From Ramlibacter pinisoli (lineage in GTDB: Bacteria; Pseudomonadota; Gammaproteobacteria; Burkholderiales; Burkholderiaceae_C): DNA of 64,000 bases. Below, one piece after another: positions 48,404-58,900 of this stretch. Position numbers and translations under genes: made by a program. The DNA lies in NCBI RefSeq assembly GCF_009758015.1, contig NZ_WSEL01000009.1, forward strand, positions 1,785,501 to 1,849,500, written 5' to 3'. The notes beneath the pieces were generated by a model. That model worked only from the letters and a program-made list of their open reading frames with translations. It did no database searches and had not been told where the DNA came from. Every line of letters begins with the position of its first letter. Position 1 is the first letter of the stretch.

Positions 48404-49296
48404 GCCGCGTGCCGGCCGGCCCAGTCGCGCGCGAACTGGTAGGCCACCCGCCCGCTGCGCGAACCGCGCTCCAGCGCCCAGACCAGCGCTTCCGCGCGCG
48501 CGGACTCGATGCTGTCGCGCGGCACGCCGAACGACGACAGCCATTGCGCCGTGATGGCCAGGTACTCGTCCTGGCTGAACGGATAGAAGCTCACCCACAG
48601 ACCGAACCGCTCGGACAGCGAGATCTTCTCCTCGATCACCTCGCCCGGGTGGACCTCGCCGTCCTCGGTGTGGGTGTAGGTGAGGTTGTCCTTCATGTAC
48701 TCGGGAAGGAGGTGCCGGCGGTTGCTGGTGGCGTAGATCAGCACGTTGGGCGTCGACGCCGCCACCGAGCCGTCCAGAATGGACTTCAGCGCCTTGTAGC
48801 CGGCCTCCCCCTCCTCGAAGCTGAGGTCGTCGCAGAACACCACGAACTTCTCCGGCCGGCCGGAGACCACGTCGACGATGTCCGGCAGGTCGGTGAGGTC
48901 GGCCTTGTCGACCTCGATCAGCCGCAGCCCGCGGCCCGCGTATTCGTTCAGGCAGGCCTTGATCAGGGAGCTCTTGCCGGTGCCGCGGGCGCCGGTCAGC
49001 AGCACGTTGTTGGCCGGCTGCCCGGCCACGAACTGCTCGGTGTTGCGCTGGATGCGCTCCTTCTGCGGTTCGATTTCCTTCAGGTCGCCGAGCCGGATGG
49101 CGGCGACATGGCGCACCGGTTCGAGCGAACCGTGGCCGCTCGAGCGCTTGCGGTAGCGCCAGGCGATGGCGCTACCCCAGTCGGGTGCGCCGAGCGGTTG
49201 CGGCAGCACCGCCTCCAGGCGGTCGATCAGGCGCATGGCGCGCACGATGAGGGTGTCGAAGCGGTCGCTCACCGGGTTGGTCTCCATGCGGCTCAT
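48400..49296 (-). CDS. ATP-binding protein, DUF815 family (AAA ATPase-like)
   Basis: A 298-residue protein: Walker [17 protein letters not shown], Walker B-like [20 protein letters not shown], typical [22 protein letters not shown]. Function unknown in bacteria. ATG 49296 overlaps the argJ stop by 4 bases. Confidence 0.9.
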   Translation of the reverse strand: MSRMETNPVSDRFDTLIVRAMRLIDRLEAVLPQPLGAPDWGSAIAWRYRKRSSGHGSLEPVRHVAAIRLGDLKEIEPQKERIQRNTEQFVAGQPANNVLLTGARGTGKSSLIKACLNEYAGRGLRLIEVDKADLTDLPDIVDVVSGRPEKFVVFCDDLSFEEGEAGYKALKSILDGSVAASTPNVLIYATSNRRHLLPEYMKDNLTYTHTEDGEVHPGEVIEEKISLSERFGLWVSFYPFSQDEYLAITAQWLSSFGVPRDSIESARAEALVWALERGSRSGRVAYQFARDWAGRHAA

Positions 49297-50519
49297 GAGC
49301 GGTAGTCCGCGTTGATGCTCACGTACTCGTGGCTGAAGTCGCAGGTCCAGACCGTGTCCGCCGCGGCTCCCCGGCCGAGGCCGACCCGCACCGTGATCTC
49401 CTGCTGCTTCATCACGCGCTGGCCGTCCTCTTCCCGGTAGGCCGGATTGCGGCCGCCGCGCACCGCCACGTGCACGTCGTCCAGCCACAGGTCGATGGTG
49501 CCCTGGTCGAGATCGTCGATGCCGGCATAGCCGACCGCCGCCAGGATCCGCCCGAGATTGGGGTCGCTGGCGAAGAACGCGGTCTTGACCAGCGGCGAAT
49601 GGGCGATGGCGTAGGCCACTTGCCGGCATTCAGCGCCGCTGCGGCCGCCTTCGACCCGCACGGTGATGAACTTGGTGGCGCCCTCGCCGTCGCGCACGAT
49701 GGCCTGCGCCAGCCGGCGGGCCACATCCAGCAGCGCCGCCTTCAGCGCCCGTCCTTCCTCGCTGTCCAGCGAAGTGATCGGTGCGTGCCGCGCCCGGTTG
49801 GTCGCGATGACGACGAAGGAATCGTTGGTCGACGTGTCGCCGTCGACGGTGGCGCGGTTGAAGGAGGCTTCCGCCAGTTCGAACGCGAGCTGCTGCATCA
49901 GCGGCTGCGCCACGCAGGCGTCCGTGGCCAGGAAGCCGAGCATGGTGGCCATGTTGGGCCGGATCATGCCGGCGCCCTTGCTGATGCCCGTGATGGCCAC
50001 CTCTTCGCCGCCGATGCGCACGCTGGTGCTGAAGGCCTTGGGCACCGTGTCCGTGGTCATGATGCCCTCGGCCGCCCGCAGCCAGTGATCGGGCCTGGCA
50101 TCGCCGATCGCCGCCGGCAGCCCGGCCTCGATGCGATCCAGCGGCAGCGGCTCCATGATCACGCCGGTGGAGAACGGCAGCACCTGCTCCGGCGCCACCT
50201 CCAGGTGGCGGGCCAGCGCGATGCAGGTGGCGCGCGCGCGCACCAGCCCCTCGTCGCCGGTGCCGGCGTTCGCATTGCCGGTGTTGATCACCAGCGCGCG
50301 GATGTCGGGCGAGGCCAGGTGCTCGCGGCAGACCTGCACCGGCGCGGCGCAGAACCGGTTGCGGGTGAACACGCCGCCGACGCTGGCGCCGGGCTCGAGC
50401 AGCATCACGGTCAGGTCCTTGCGGGCTGCCTTGCGGATGCCGGCCTCGGCCACGCCGATGGTGAGCCCGCGCACGGGTCGGAGGTCGCCGGCACGCGGCG
50501 GCTGGAGATTCACGGCCAT
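49293..50519 (-). CDS. argJ: Glutamate N-acetyltransferase/amino-acid acetyltransferase
   Basis: A 408-residue bifunctional enzyme of the cyclic arginine pathway. The self-cleavage region [20 protein letters not shown] provides the Thr nucleophile (ATML). Length normal. Head of a reverse operon argJ-DUF815-mutT, all with 4-base-type overlaps. Confidence 0.95.
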   Translation of the reverse strand: MAVNLQPPRAGDLRPVRGLTIGVAEAGIRKAARKDLTVMLLEPGASVGGVFTRNRFCAAPVQVCREHLASPDIRALVINTGNANAGTGDEGLVRARATCIALARHLEVAPEQVLPFSTGVIMEPLPLDRIEAGLPAAIGDARPDHWLRAAEGIMTTDTVPKAFSTSVRIGGEEVAITGISKGAGMIRPNMATMLGFLATDACVAQPLMQQLAFELAEASFNRATVDGDTSTNDSFVVIATNRARHAPITSLDSEEGRALKAALLDVARRLAQAIVRDGEGATKFITVRVEGGRSGAECRQVAYAIAHSPLVKTAFFASDPNLGRILAAVGYAGIDDLDQGTIDLWLDDVHVAVRGGRNPAYREEDGQRVMKQQEITVRVGLGRGAAADTVWTCDFSHEYVSINADYRS

Positions 50520-50543
50520 GGAGTCAGGTCGGGGAAGTGGAGA

Positions 50544-50984
50544 TCAGTTCTGGCGCCAGGGCAGGCCGCGCAGGCGCCAGCCGCCCTTGTGGCCGCGGTG
50601 CCCCTGGGCATCGGCGTCGCCTTCGAAGCCTTCGAGGATGTTGTAGGCCTCCAGGCCCAGTTCGGTCGCGCGGCGGGCGGCGTTCATCGAACGCACCCCG
50701 CTGCGACAGAACAGCACGGCCTTCTTGCCGGGCGGGACGGCGGCGCGCAGTTCCTGGTCGAACGCGGGGTTCATGGCCATCCCGGGCCACTGCTTCCAGG
50801 TGACGGCGACCGCACCGGGAACGAAGCCGACCCACTCGCGCTCGGCATCGGAGCGGACGTCGACGAGCACGGCATCGCCGGCCTGCCACCAGGCGTGGGC
50901 GGTTTCGGGCGAGACGTCGCCGGCATAGCCGGCGGCGGGACGGACGCCGGCGGGAACGGCTGCGGGCGGGACAAGCGTGGACAT
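50544..50984 (-). CDS. Rhodanese-domain sulfurtransferase
   Basis: A 146-residue single rhodanese domain. Catalytic Cys in LFCRSGVRSMNAA; LVDVRSDAEREWVG is the opening motif. Likely a persulfide carrier. It ends 24 bases before argJ. Confidence 0.87.
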   Translation of the reverse strand: MSTLVPPAAVPAGVRPAAGYAGDVSPETAHAWWQAGDAVLVDVRSDAEREWVGFVPGAVAVTWKQWPGMAMNPAFDQELRAAVPPGKKAVLFCRSGVRSMNAARRATELGLEAYNILEGFEGDADAQGHRGHKGGWRLRGLPWRQN

Positions 50985-51015
50985 GCCACGATTTTGCCAG
51001 CCCGCCGGCCGGCGA

Positions 51016-51804
51016 TCAGACGATGCGCACGCTCAGGTTGGGCAGGCCGTCGATGTGCATCTCGATGACGTCGCCGCGCACCACCGGCCCGACGTTCTCG
51101 GGCGTGCCGGAATAGATGATGTCGCCGGGGAACAGCTCGTTGGCCTCGGACAGCTTGCTGATCTGCTCAGCCACCGACCAGATCATCTGGTTCAGGTTGG
51201 CGTTCTGCTTGGTCTGGCCGTTGACCTTGAGCCAGATCGCGCCCTGCCGGAAGTGCCCGGTCTGCGCCAGCCGGTGAACCGGGCCGATGGGGGCGGAACG
51301 GTCGAAGCTCTTGCCGATCTCCCAGGGCTTCTTCTCGTCGCCCATGGCGCGCTGCAGGTCGCGGCGCGTCATGTCCAGGCCCAGCGTGTAGCCGTAGACC
51401 AGGTCCAGCGCCTTGTCGACGGGGATGTTGCGCCCGCCCTTGCCCAGCACGGCCACCAGCTCGGCCTCGTAGTGGTAGTTCTTGGTCAGGCTCGGGTAGG
51501 GGTGGTCCGCGACGGTTCCCGTGGCGACGAACTGGATGGCGTCGGTCGGCTTCTGGAAGAAGAACGGCGGCTCACGGTCCGGGTTCGAGCCCATCTCGAT
51601 GGAGTGGGCACGATAGTTTCTGCCGATGCAGTAGATGCGGCGCACCGGAAACACCTCGTCGCTGCCCACGATGGGAATGCCGACGGTGGGCACGACGAAC
51701 GGCGTCCGTCCTGCCGCGCTGTTGCCCATCGTGGCCGACGCGCAGCCCGCCAGGGACGTGCCTGCCACGGCTGCCGATGTGCCGAAGAAATGCCTGCGAT
51801 CCAT
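51016..51804 (-). CDS. FAH-family hydrolase with Tat/lipoprotein signal
   Basis: A 262-residue fumarylacetoacetate-hydrolase-family protein. Residues 1-22 (MDRRHFFGTSAAVAGTSLAGC) contain a Tat RRxFF motif and an SLAGC lipobox. The core has CIGRNYRAH, EAELVAVLG and DIIYSGTPENVGPV, so metal ligands are present. Family members split beta-diketo or acylpyruvate bonds, normally in the cytosol. AAGGAG site before ATG 51804. Divergent from dctP. Confidence 0.87.
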   Translation of the reverse strand: MDRRHFFGTSAAVAGTSLAGCASATMGNSAAGRTPFVVPTVGIPIVGSDEVFPVRRIYCIGRNYRAHSIEMGSNPDREPPFFFQKPTDAIQFVATGTVADHPYPSLTKNYHYEAELVAVLGKGGRNIPVDKALDLVYGYTLGLDMTRRDLQRAMGDEKKPWEIGKSFDRSAPIGPVHRLAQTGHFRQGAIWLKVNGQTKQNANLNQMIWSVAEQISKLSEANELFPGDIIYSGTPENVGPVVRGDVIEMHIDGLPNLSVRIV

Positions 51805-51903
51805 TCTTTCTCTCTCCTTGGGGTGATCCGAACCCCGCAAGTATCACGGCCGTCCCGGAAGGTCCGACCCTCGGTGTAAACCCTCTTACCGTGCGCGCGA
51901 GGG

Positions 51904-51918
51904 CCTATCAAAGATAGC
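51904..51918. promoter_or_regulatory. Short palindrome upstream of dctP
   Basis: CTATC-AAA-GATAG at 51905-51917 lies 45 bases before dctP and about 100 bases from the divergent FAH gene. A possible operator; weak evidence. Confidence 0.3.
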
Positions 51919-51962
51919 GTGCTAACAAATTCGGATCAACCAGCCGGGTACAAGGAGATTCC

Positions 51963-53078
51963 ATGACCACCCCCAAGACCCCTCGCCGCCGCAGCCTGCT
52001 CAAGGGCGCGGCCGTCGCCGCCGGCGCCATGTCGGCGCCGATGGTGTCCAACGCGCAGCAGACCACCTCGTTCCGCTTCCAGAGCACCTGGCCGGCCAAG
52101 GACATCTTCCACGAGTTCGCCAACGACTTCGCCAAGAAGGTGAACGACATGGCTGGCGGACGGCTCAAGATCGAGGTGCTGCCGTCCGGCGCCGTGGTCC
52201 CCGCCTTCCAGCTGCTGGAAGCGGTGAACAAGGGCACTCTCGACGGCGGCCACGGCGTGGTGGCCTACCACTACGGCAAGAACTCGGCGCTGGCGCTGTG
52301 GGGCTCCGGCCCGGCGTTCGGCATGGACCCCAACATGGTGCTGTCCTGGCACTACTACGGTGGCGGCAAGGCGCTGCTCGAGGACATCTACAAGTCCATC
52401 AACATGGACGTGGTCTCGTATCTGTACGGCCCCATGCCCACCCAGCCGCTCGGCTGGTTCAAGAAGCCGGTGTCCAACGTCTCCCAGATGAAGGGCCTGA
52501 AGTTCCGCACGGTCGGCCTCGCCGTCGACGTGTTCACCGAACTGGGCTCGGCGGTCAACCCGCTGCCGGGCGGCGAGATCGTGCCCGCCCTCGACCGCGG
52601 CCTGATCGACGCGGCCGAGTTCAACAACGCCTCGTCCGACCGCGCGCTGGGCTTCCAGGACGTGGCCAAGAACTGCATGCTGCAAAGCTTCCACCAGAGC
52701 GGCGAGCAGTTCGAGATCCTGTTCAACAAGGGCAAGTACAACGCGCTGCCGCAGGAGCTCAAGTCCATCATCGACTACGCCGTGCAGGCCGCCAGCGCCG
52801 ACATGAGCTGGAAGGCGATCGACCGTAATTCCAAGGACTACATCGAGCTCAAGACCAAGGACAAGGTCAACTTCTACAAGACGCCCGATTCCATCCTGAA
52901 GGCGCAGCTCGAGGCGTGGGACAAGGTCATCGCGGCCAAGTCCAAGGAAAACCCCTTCTTCAGCAAGGTCCTGGATTCGCAGAAGGCGTTCGCCCAGCGC
53001 GCCGGTCAGTGGCAGAACGATTACATGGTGGACTTCAAGATGGCCTACAACCGGTACTTCGGCACCAAGAAGGCCTGA
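51963..53078 (+). CDS. dctP: TRAP transporter substrate-binding protein (DctP)
   Basis: A 371-residue periplasmic protein with a Tat signal (RRRSLLKGAAVAAGAMSAPM, cleavage near SNAQ). Family motifs QSTWPAKDIFHEFANDFAKK and KFRTVGLAVDVF are present. The carboxylate-binding Arg is likely in LKFRTVG. Delivers an acid to the DctQM pump. AAGGAGA site. A strong terminator follows. Confidence 0.9.
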   Translation: MTTPKTPRRRSLLKGAAVAAGAMSAPMVSNAQQTTSFRFQSTWPAKDIFHEFANDFAKKVNDMAGGRLKIEVLPSGAVVPAFQLLEAVNKGTLDGGHGVVAYHYGKNSALALWGSGPAFGMDPNMVLSWHYYGGGKALLEDIYKSINMDVVSYLYGPMPTQPLGWFKKPVSNVSQMKGLKFRTVGLAVDVFTELGSAVNPLPGGEIVPALDRGLIDAAEFNNASSDRALGFQDVAKNCMLQSFHQSGEQFEILFNKGKYNALPQELKSIIDYAVQAASADMSWKAIDRNSKDYIELKTKDKVNFYKTPDSILKAQLEAWDKVIAAKSKENPFFSKVLDSQKAFAQRAGQWQNDYMVDFKMAYNRYFGTKKA

Positions 53079-53097
53079 CGACCGCACCGCCCCGGCG

Positions 53098-53141
53098 GCC
53101 GGCCAGCCATCCGGGTTCCCCGATGGCTGGCCGGCTTTTTA
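53098..53141 (+). terminator. Terminator/attenuator between dctP and dctQ
   Basis: A 14-base GC-rich stem (53098-53111 with 53122-53135) is followed by TTTTT at 53136-53140. It probably sets an excess of DctP over DctQM. Confidence 0.8.
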
Positions 53142-53180
53142 TCAGCCGTTCGCGACAGCGATGAGGAGAAGACGAAGAAC

Positions 53181-53807
53181 ATGGCAATCCAGAAACTGTT
53201 GCACGGCGTGGACACCGCCAGCACATGGATCGGCAAGGCGTTCGCCTGGCTGATCATTGCGCTGATGGTCCTCGTGGTGGTCGAGGTATTCAAGCGTTAC
53301 ATCATCAACATGCCAACGGCATGGGTGTTCGACGTCAGCAACATGCTCTACGGGGCGCTGTTCATGATGTGCGGGGCCTATGCCCTGGCGCAGGACGGCC
53401 ATGTGCGGGGCGACTTCCTGTACGGCAACTTCCGCCCCCGCGTCCAGGCGGCGCTCGACCTGGTGCTGTACATCGGCTTCTTCCTGCCCGGCATCGTCGC
53501 GCTCACCTGGGCCGGCTGGCGCTACTTCGGCGATTCGCTGGCGATGAAGGAGACCACCTTCAACGCCACTCCGCTGCCTATCTATCCGTTCAAGTTCATC
53601 ATCCCGCTGGCCGGCGCCGTCGTGCTGATCCAGGGCCTGTCCGAGATGCTGCGCTGCATCGTGTGCCTGAAGACCGGTCAGTGGACGCCGCGCCTGCAGG
53701 ACGCGCAGGAGGCCGACGTCGTGGCGCAGCAGCTGGCCGGCAGCGAACTGGTGGACGACGAAGCGCGCCAGCTGGCGATCGAGAAGTCGAAGGGGCTGAA
53801 GGGATGA
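53181..53807 (+). CDS. dctQ: TRAP transporter small permease (DctQ)
   Basis: A 208-residue protein with four membrane helices, e.g. AFAWLIIALMVLVVVEVFKR and FKFIIPLAGAVVLIQGL. A 45-residue charged C-tail follows. Coupled to dctM by a 4-base overlap (ATGA). Confidence 0.9.
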   Translation: MAIQKLLHGVDTASTWIGKAFAWLIIALMVLVVVEVFKRYIINMPTAWVFDVSNMLYGALFMMCGAYALAQDGHVRGDFLYGNFRPRVQAALDLVLYIGFFLPGIVALTWAGWRYFGDSLAMKETTFNATPLPIYPFKFIIPLAGAVVLIQGLSEMLRCIVCLKTGQWTPRLQDAQEADVVAQQLAGSELVDDEARQLAIEKSKGLKG

Positions 53808-55831
53808 GCAACGCCGCACTCGGCCTGACGATGCTGGCCCTCATCGTCGTGGTGATCATGCTGGGCTTCCCGACGGCGTTCACCCTGATGGGGCTGGGCA
53901 TCATGTTCGGCTACGTCGCCTTCTACGATCCTGCGGTCCACTTCTGGGACAACAAGGTCTTCGAGCTGATGGTGCAGCGCGCCTTCGGTGCGATGAACAA
54001 CGACACCCTGCTGTCGATCCCGTTGTTCGTCCTGATGGGCTACGTGATGGAACGCGGCGCCCTGGTGGACAAGATGTTCTACAGCGTGCAGCTGGCGTTC
54101 CGCAGCGTCCCCGGCTCGCTGGCGGTCACCACGCTGATCATCTGCACCTTCTGGGGCATCGCTTCCGGCCTGGTCGGTGCGGTGGTGGTGCTGATGGGCG
54201 TGATCGCGATGCGCCCGATGCTCAACGCGGGTTACGACACGCGGCTGGCAGCCGGCGTCATCACCGCCGGCGGCACGCTGGGCATCCTGATCCCGCCGTC
54301 CGTGATGATCATCGTGTATGCGGCCGTGGCCGGCCAATCGGTGGTGAAGCTGTACGCCGCCGCGATGTTCCCCGGCTTCTTCCTCTCGCTGCTCTACCTG
54401 ATCTACATCATCGGCTGGGTCACCCTGAACCCACGGGTGGCGCCCAAGCTGCCGCCCGAGCAGATGCAGGTGCCGATCCCGGACTGGCTGGCGCACGTGT
54501 CCGGCCAGTACTCGCGCCGCCTGCTGCCGGCCTTCGCGGCGGCCGTGGCGGCACCCGCGCGGGCCCTAGGCGGTGCCGGACGGGAGCTGGGGCTCACCTG
54601 GACCCGGCTGCTGCGCGGGCTGGGCACGGCCCTGGTGCCGCTGGCGCTGGCGCTGGTCACCCTCGGCACCGTCTGGTGGTACGTGGTCATCTACTCGCAG
54701 CGCGTCGACACCTCGGTTCCGATTTCGGCCGAGGCGGTCGACAACGGCATGGCCAGCAGCGGCGTCCAGGAACCGCCCGGCACCGGCGGCGGCGTTCAGG
54801 AACCGCCGGCCCAGGCCGGCCTGCGCGAACCGCCGGCCGACACCGCTGGCGCCCTGAAGGAGCCGCCCGCCGAGGGGCTGAAGGAGCCGCCGTCGGAGGG
54901 CCTGAAGGAACCACCAGGCGCCGGCGGACTGCGCGAGCCGCCGGGCGCCGGCGGCGTGCAGGAACCGCCCGGCGCGCGAGGAGCCGCGGCACCGGCCGCG
55001 CGCACCGGCGACGGTCCCCTGGAAAGCCTGGGCGGGCCGTCCAAGGCGGCGGAGCAGGCCGCGGTGCCGCCCTCCTTCTACATCGGCTTCGGGATCACCT
55101 GCGCCATCGCAGCCCTGCTGCTGGTCTGGTACTACTGGCGGTTCGACGCCGAGCAGTTCGAGATCCTGCGCATGCTCACGTCGTCGGTGATGCCGCTGGC
55201 CGTCCTCACCTTCGTGGTGCTGGCGGTCATCCTGTTCGGCATCACCACGGCCACCGAGTCGGCTGCCGTGGGGGCGGCGGGCGCCTTCCTGATGGCCTGG
55301 CATGCCGGCACGCTGACCTGGCAGCGCATCAAGGAGGCCGTGTTCCTGACCGCCAAGACCACCTCCATGGTGTGCTGGCTGTTCGTGGGGTCGGCCATCT
55401 TCTCGGCCGTGTTCGCGCTGCTGGGTGGCCAGCGCCTGGTCGAGGAGTGGGTGCTGGCGATGAACCTGACGCCGATCCAGTTCCTGCTGGTGTCCCAGGC
55501 CATCATCTTCGTCCTGGGCTGGCCGCTGGAGTGGACCGAGATCATCGTGATCTTCGTGCCCATCTTCCTGCCCCTGCTGCAGCACTTCCAGATCGATCCC
55601 ATGCTGTGGGGCGTGCTGGTGTTCGTCAACCTGCAGGCGGCCTTCCTGTCGCCGCCGGTCGCGATGTCGGCGTTCTACCTGAAGGGCGTCTCGCCGTCCC
55701 ACGTCACCATCAACCAGATCTTCGCGGGCATGATGCCGTACATGCTCATCGTGATCGTCTGCATGGTGCTGATGTACATCTGGCCCTCGCTCACGCTCTG
55801 GCTGCCGAACTACCTCTACGGTGGGGGCTGA
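53804..55831 (+). CDS. dctM: TRAP transporter large permease (DctM) with Glu-Pro-Pro repeat insertion
   Basis: A 675-residue protein, compared with ~430 for normal DctM. Helices 20-205 and 425-670 match the two halves of a large TRAP permease (GFPTAFTLMGLGIMFGYVAF; ILIPPSVMIIVYAAVAGQSV; NLQAAFLSPPVAMSAFYLKG). Between them is an inserted hydrophobic segment (~277-297) and a repeat of eight EPP units (323-389), described separately. Extra midsegments occur in some Comamonadaceae DctM; the EPP repeat I do not recognise. ATG 53804. Confidence 0.88.
   Translation: MSNAALGLTMLALIVVVIMLGFPTAFTLMGLGIMFGYVAFYDPAVHFWDNKVFELMVQRAFGAMNNDTLLSIPLFVLMGYVMERGALVDKMFYSVQLAFRSVPGSLAVTTLIICTFWGIASGLVGAVVVLMGVIAMRPMLNAGYDTRLAAGVITAGGTLGILIPPSVMIIVYAAVAGQSVVKLYAAAMFPGFFLSLLYLIYIIGWVTLNPRVAPKLPPEQMQVPIPDWLAHVSGQYSRRLLPAFAAAVAAPARALGGAGRELGLTWTRLLRGLGTALVPLALALVTLGTVWWYVVIYSQRVDTSVPISAEAVDNGMASSGVQEPPGTGGGVQEPPAQAGLREPPADTAGALKEPPAEGLKEPPSEGLKEPPGAGGLREPPGAGGVQEPPGARGAAAPAARTGDGPLESLGGPSKAAEQAAVPPSFYIGFGITCAIAALLLVWYYWRFDAEQFEILRMLTSSVMPLAVLTFVVLAVILFGITTATESAAVGAAGAFLMAWHAGTLTWQRIKEAVFLTAKTTSMVCWLFVGSAIFSAVFALLGGQRLVEEWVLAMNLTPIQFLLVSQAIIFVLGWPLEWTEIIVIFVPIFLPLLQHFQIDPMLWGVLVFVNLQAAFLSPPVAMSAFYLKGVSPSHVTINQIFAGMMPYMLIVIVCMVLMYIWPSLTLWLPNYLYGGG
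54767..54976 (+). repeat. In-frame EPP repeat within dctM
   Basis: Eight Glu-Pro-Pro units, each preceded by Gln, Arg or Lys, occur at residues 323, 333, 342, 353, 361, 369, 378 and 387 with spacing of 8-11. Intervening residues are mainly Gly/Ala. The repeat is in a large loop between the two permease halves. Confidence 0.9.
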
Positions 55832-55851
55832 CCCGGCCACCTTTCCGATGC

Positions 55852-55878
55852 ACGGGGCGCCTTCGGCGCCCCGTTTTT
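55852..55878 (+). terminator. Terminator after dctM
   Basis: CGGGGCGCC (55852-55860), loop CTTC, GGCGCCCCG (55865-55873), then TTTTT. Ends the TRAP operon before icmF. Confidence 0.88.
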
Positions 55879-55897
55879 CATCCGGACCACGCGTTCG

Positions 55898-55927
55898 ATT
55901 GACGTTGACGTAAACGTCAATTAAGCT
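55898..55927 (+). promoter_or_regulatory. Palindromic operator over the icmF promoter
   Basis: ATTGACGTT (55898-55906) and AACGTCAAT (55913-55921) form a perfect 9-base inverted repeat. A second exact repeat, TTGACGT-AA-ACGTCAA, is at 55905-55920. Together they fill the 17-base spacer between TTGACG (55899-55904) and TAAGCT (55922-55927). The pattern recalls the MerR-family LiuR sites of branched-chain acid catabolism genes; this is recalled, not checked. Confidence 0.6.
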
Positions 55928-55983
55928 GGCGCGCGCAGACTTTCCCGACCGGGCCACGAGCCCGGTCCTCCGGAGACACCCCG

Positions 55984-58900
55984 ATGACCGACCTGTCCGC
56001 CGAATTCAAGGCGCTCGCCAACTACCGCCCGACGCACAAGGTGCGCTTCGTCACCGCGGCCAGCCTGTTCGACGGCCACGACGCGGCCATCAACATCATG
56101 CGGCGCATCCTGCAGGGCATGGGCGCCGAGGTCATCCACCTCGGGCACAACCGCAGCGTCGACGAGGTCGTCACCGCCGCCCTGCAGGAAGACGTGCAGG
56201 GCATCGCCGTCAGCTCCTACCAGGGCGGGCACGTCGAATACTTCAAGTACATGGTCGACCTGCTGCGCCAGCGCGGCGGCGAACACATCCAGGTGTTCGG
56301 CGGCGGCGGCGGCGTCATCGTGCCGGCCGAGATCCGCGAGCTGCACGAGTACGGCGTGACCCGCATCTACAGCCCCGAGGACGGCCAGCGCATGGGGCTG
56401 CAGGGCATGATCGGCGAGATGGTGATGCGGTGCGACCGCGACCTGTCGCCGCACGCCCCGACCGACGCCGGCGCCATCGAGGGCCACGACTACAGCCACT
56501 GGCGCGCGCTGGCACAGCTCATCACCGCCATCGAGAACGGTGCGGCGGACGAAGCGCTGGTCGCCCGGGTGCGCGAACGGGCCGGGGCCCGCACCGTACC
56601 GGTGGTCGGCATCACCGGCACCGGCGGCGCCGGCAAGTCCTCGCTCACCGACGAACTCATCCGCCGGCTGCGGCTCGACCAGGACGACCGCCTGCACGTG
56701 GCCGTCATCTCCATCGACCCCTCGCGCCGCAAGAGCGGCGGTGCCCTGCTGGGCGACCGCATCCGCATGAACGCCATCTCGCCCTGGCAACAGGGCCCGC
56801 GCGTGTTCATGCGTTCGCTCGCCACGCGCGACTTCGGCAGCGAGATCTCGGCCGCCCTGCCGGACGTCATCGCCGCCTGCAAGGCCGCCGGCTTCGACCT
56901 CGTCGTGGTCGAGACATCGGGCATCGGCCAGGGCGACGCCGCCATCGTGCCGCTGGTCGACGTGCCGCTGTACGTCATGACGCCGGAGTTCGGCGCCGCC
57001 AGCCAGCTCGAGAAGATCGACATGCTCGACTTCGCCGAGTTCGTCGCCATCAACAAGTTCGACCGCAAGGGGGCTGCCGACGCCCTGCGCGACGTCGCCA
57101 AGCAGGTGCAGCGCAACCGCGAGGCGTGGACCCGACGGCCGGAGGAGATGCCGGTGTTCGGCACCATGGCGGCGCGCTTCAACGACGATGGCGTCACCGC
57201 GCTCTACCAGGCCTTGCGGGCGCGCCTGCAGGAGCTGGGCCTGCCCGTGCAGGCCGGTCGGCTGCCGGAGGTGGGCGGCCGCCACAGCACCAACCAGACG
57301 CCGATCGTGCCAGGCGCGCGCGTGCGCTACCTGGCCGAGATCTCCGACACGGTGCGCGGGTACAAGAAGCGCGCCCGCGAGCAGGCCCGCCTGGCCCGCG
57401 AGATCCAGCAGCTGCAGGAAGCGGCGCGCATGCTCAAGGTCGACAAGCCGGAGCGGGCGCCGGCCGCCGAGGCCGCCCTCGACCTGGCGGGCAAGCGCAA
57501 GGCCCGGATGGACCGCGATGCGCTGCACCTGCTGCAGCAGTGGCCCGACATGCAGCGGGCCTACGCCGGCGACGAATACGTGGTGAAGATCCGCGACAAG
57601 GAAATCCGCACCGCGCTCACCACCAAGTCCCTCTCCGGCACCACCATCCGCAAGGTGGCCCTGCCGGCCTACGAGGACCACGGCGAGATCCTGAAGTGGC
57701 TGATGCTGGACAACGTGCCCGGCAGCTTTCCGTACACCGCCGGCACCTTCGCCTTCAAGCGAGAGAACGAGGACCCGACCCGCATGTTCGCGGGCGAGGG
57801 TGACGCCTTCCGCACCAACCGCCGCTTCAAGCTGCTCTCCGAGGGCATGCCGGCCAAGCGCCTGTCGACCGCCTTCGACTCGGTCACGCTGTACGGCAAC
57901 GACCCGGCCGAGCGCCCCGACATCTACGGCAAGGTCGGCAACTCCGGCGTGTCCATCGCGACGCTGGAGGACATGGAAGTGCTGTACTCCGGGTTCGACC
58001 TGTGCAGCCCCAGCACCTCGGTGTCGATGACCATCAACGGCCCGGCGCCGACCATCCTGGCCATGTTCATGAACACGGCCATCGACCAGCAGCTGGAGAA
58101 GTTCCGCACCGACAACGGCCGCGAGCCCACCGCCACCGAGGCCGCCAAGGTGCGCGAATGGGTGCTGGCCAACGTGCGCGGCACGGTGCAGGCCGACATC
58201 CTCAAGGAAGACCAGGGGCAGAACACCTGCATCTTCTCGACCGAGTTCAGCCTCAAGGTGATGGGCGACATCGCCCAGTACTTCGTGCACCACAACGTGC
58301 GCAACTTCTATTCGGTGTCCATCTCCGGCTACCACATCGCGGAGGCCGGGGCCAACCCCATCAGCCAGCTGGCGTTCACGCTGTCCAACGGGTTCACGCT
58401 GGTCGAGGCCTACCTCGCCCGCGGGATGCACATCGACGACTTCGCCCCCAACCTGTCGTTCTTCTTCTCCAACGGCATGGACCCGGAGTACACCGTGATG
58501 GGGCGCGTGGCGCGGCGCATCTGGGCGGTGGCGATGAAGGACAAGTACGGCGCCAACGAGCGCAGCCAGAAGCTCAAGTACCACATCCAGACGTCGGGGC
58601 GCAGCCTGCACGCGCAGGAGATCCAGTTCAACGACATCCGCACCACCCTGCAGGCGCTGATCGCCATCTACGACAACTGCAATTCGCTGCACACCAACGC
58701 GTTCGACGAGGCCATCACCACGCCCACCGAGGACAGCGTGCGGCGCGCCATGGCCATCCAGCTCATCATCAACCGGGAGTGGGGGCTGGCCAAGAACGAG
58801 AACCCCAACCAGGGCGCCTTCATCATGGAAGAGCTGACCGAACTGGTCGAGGAGGCCGTCCTGGCCGAGTTCGAGCGCATCGCCGAACGCGGTGGCGTGC

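Noticed and set aside
53804..55831. Possibility that dctM is two genes or frame-shifted at the EPP repeat
   Set aside because: The frame is uninterrupted, both permease halves are in register, and there is no start with a ribosome site at the second half.
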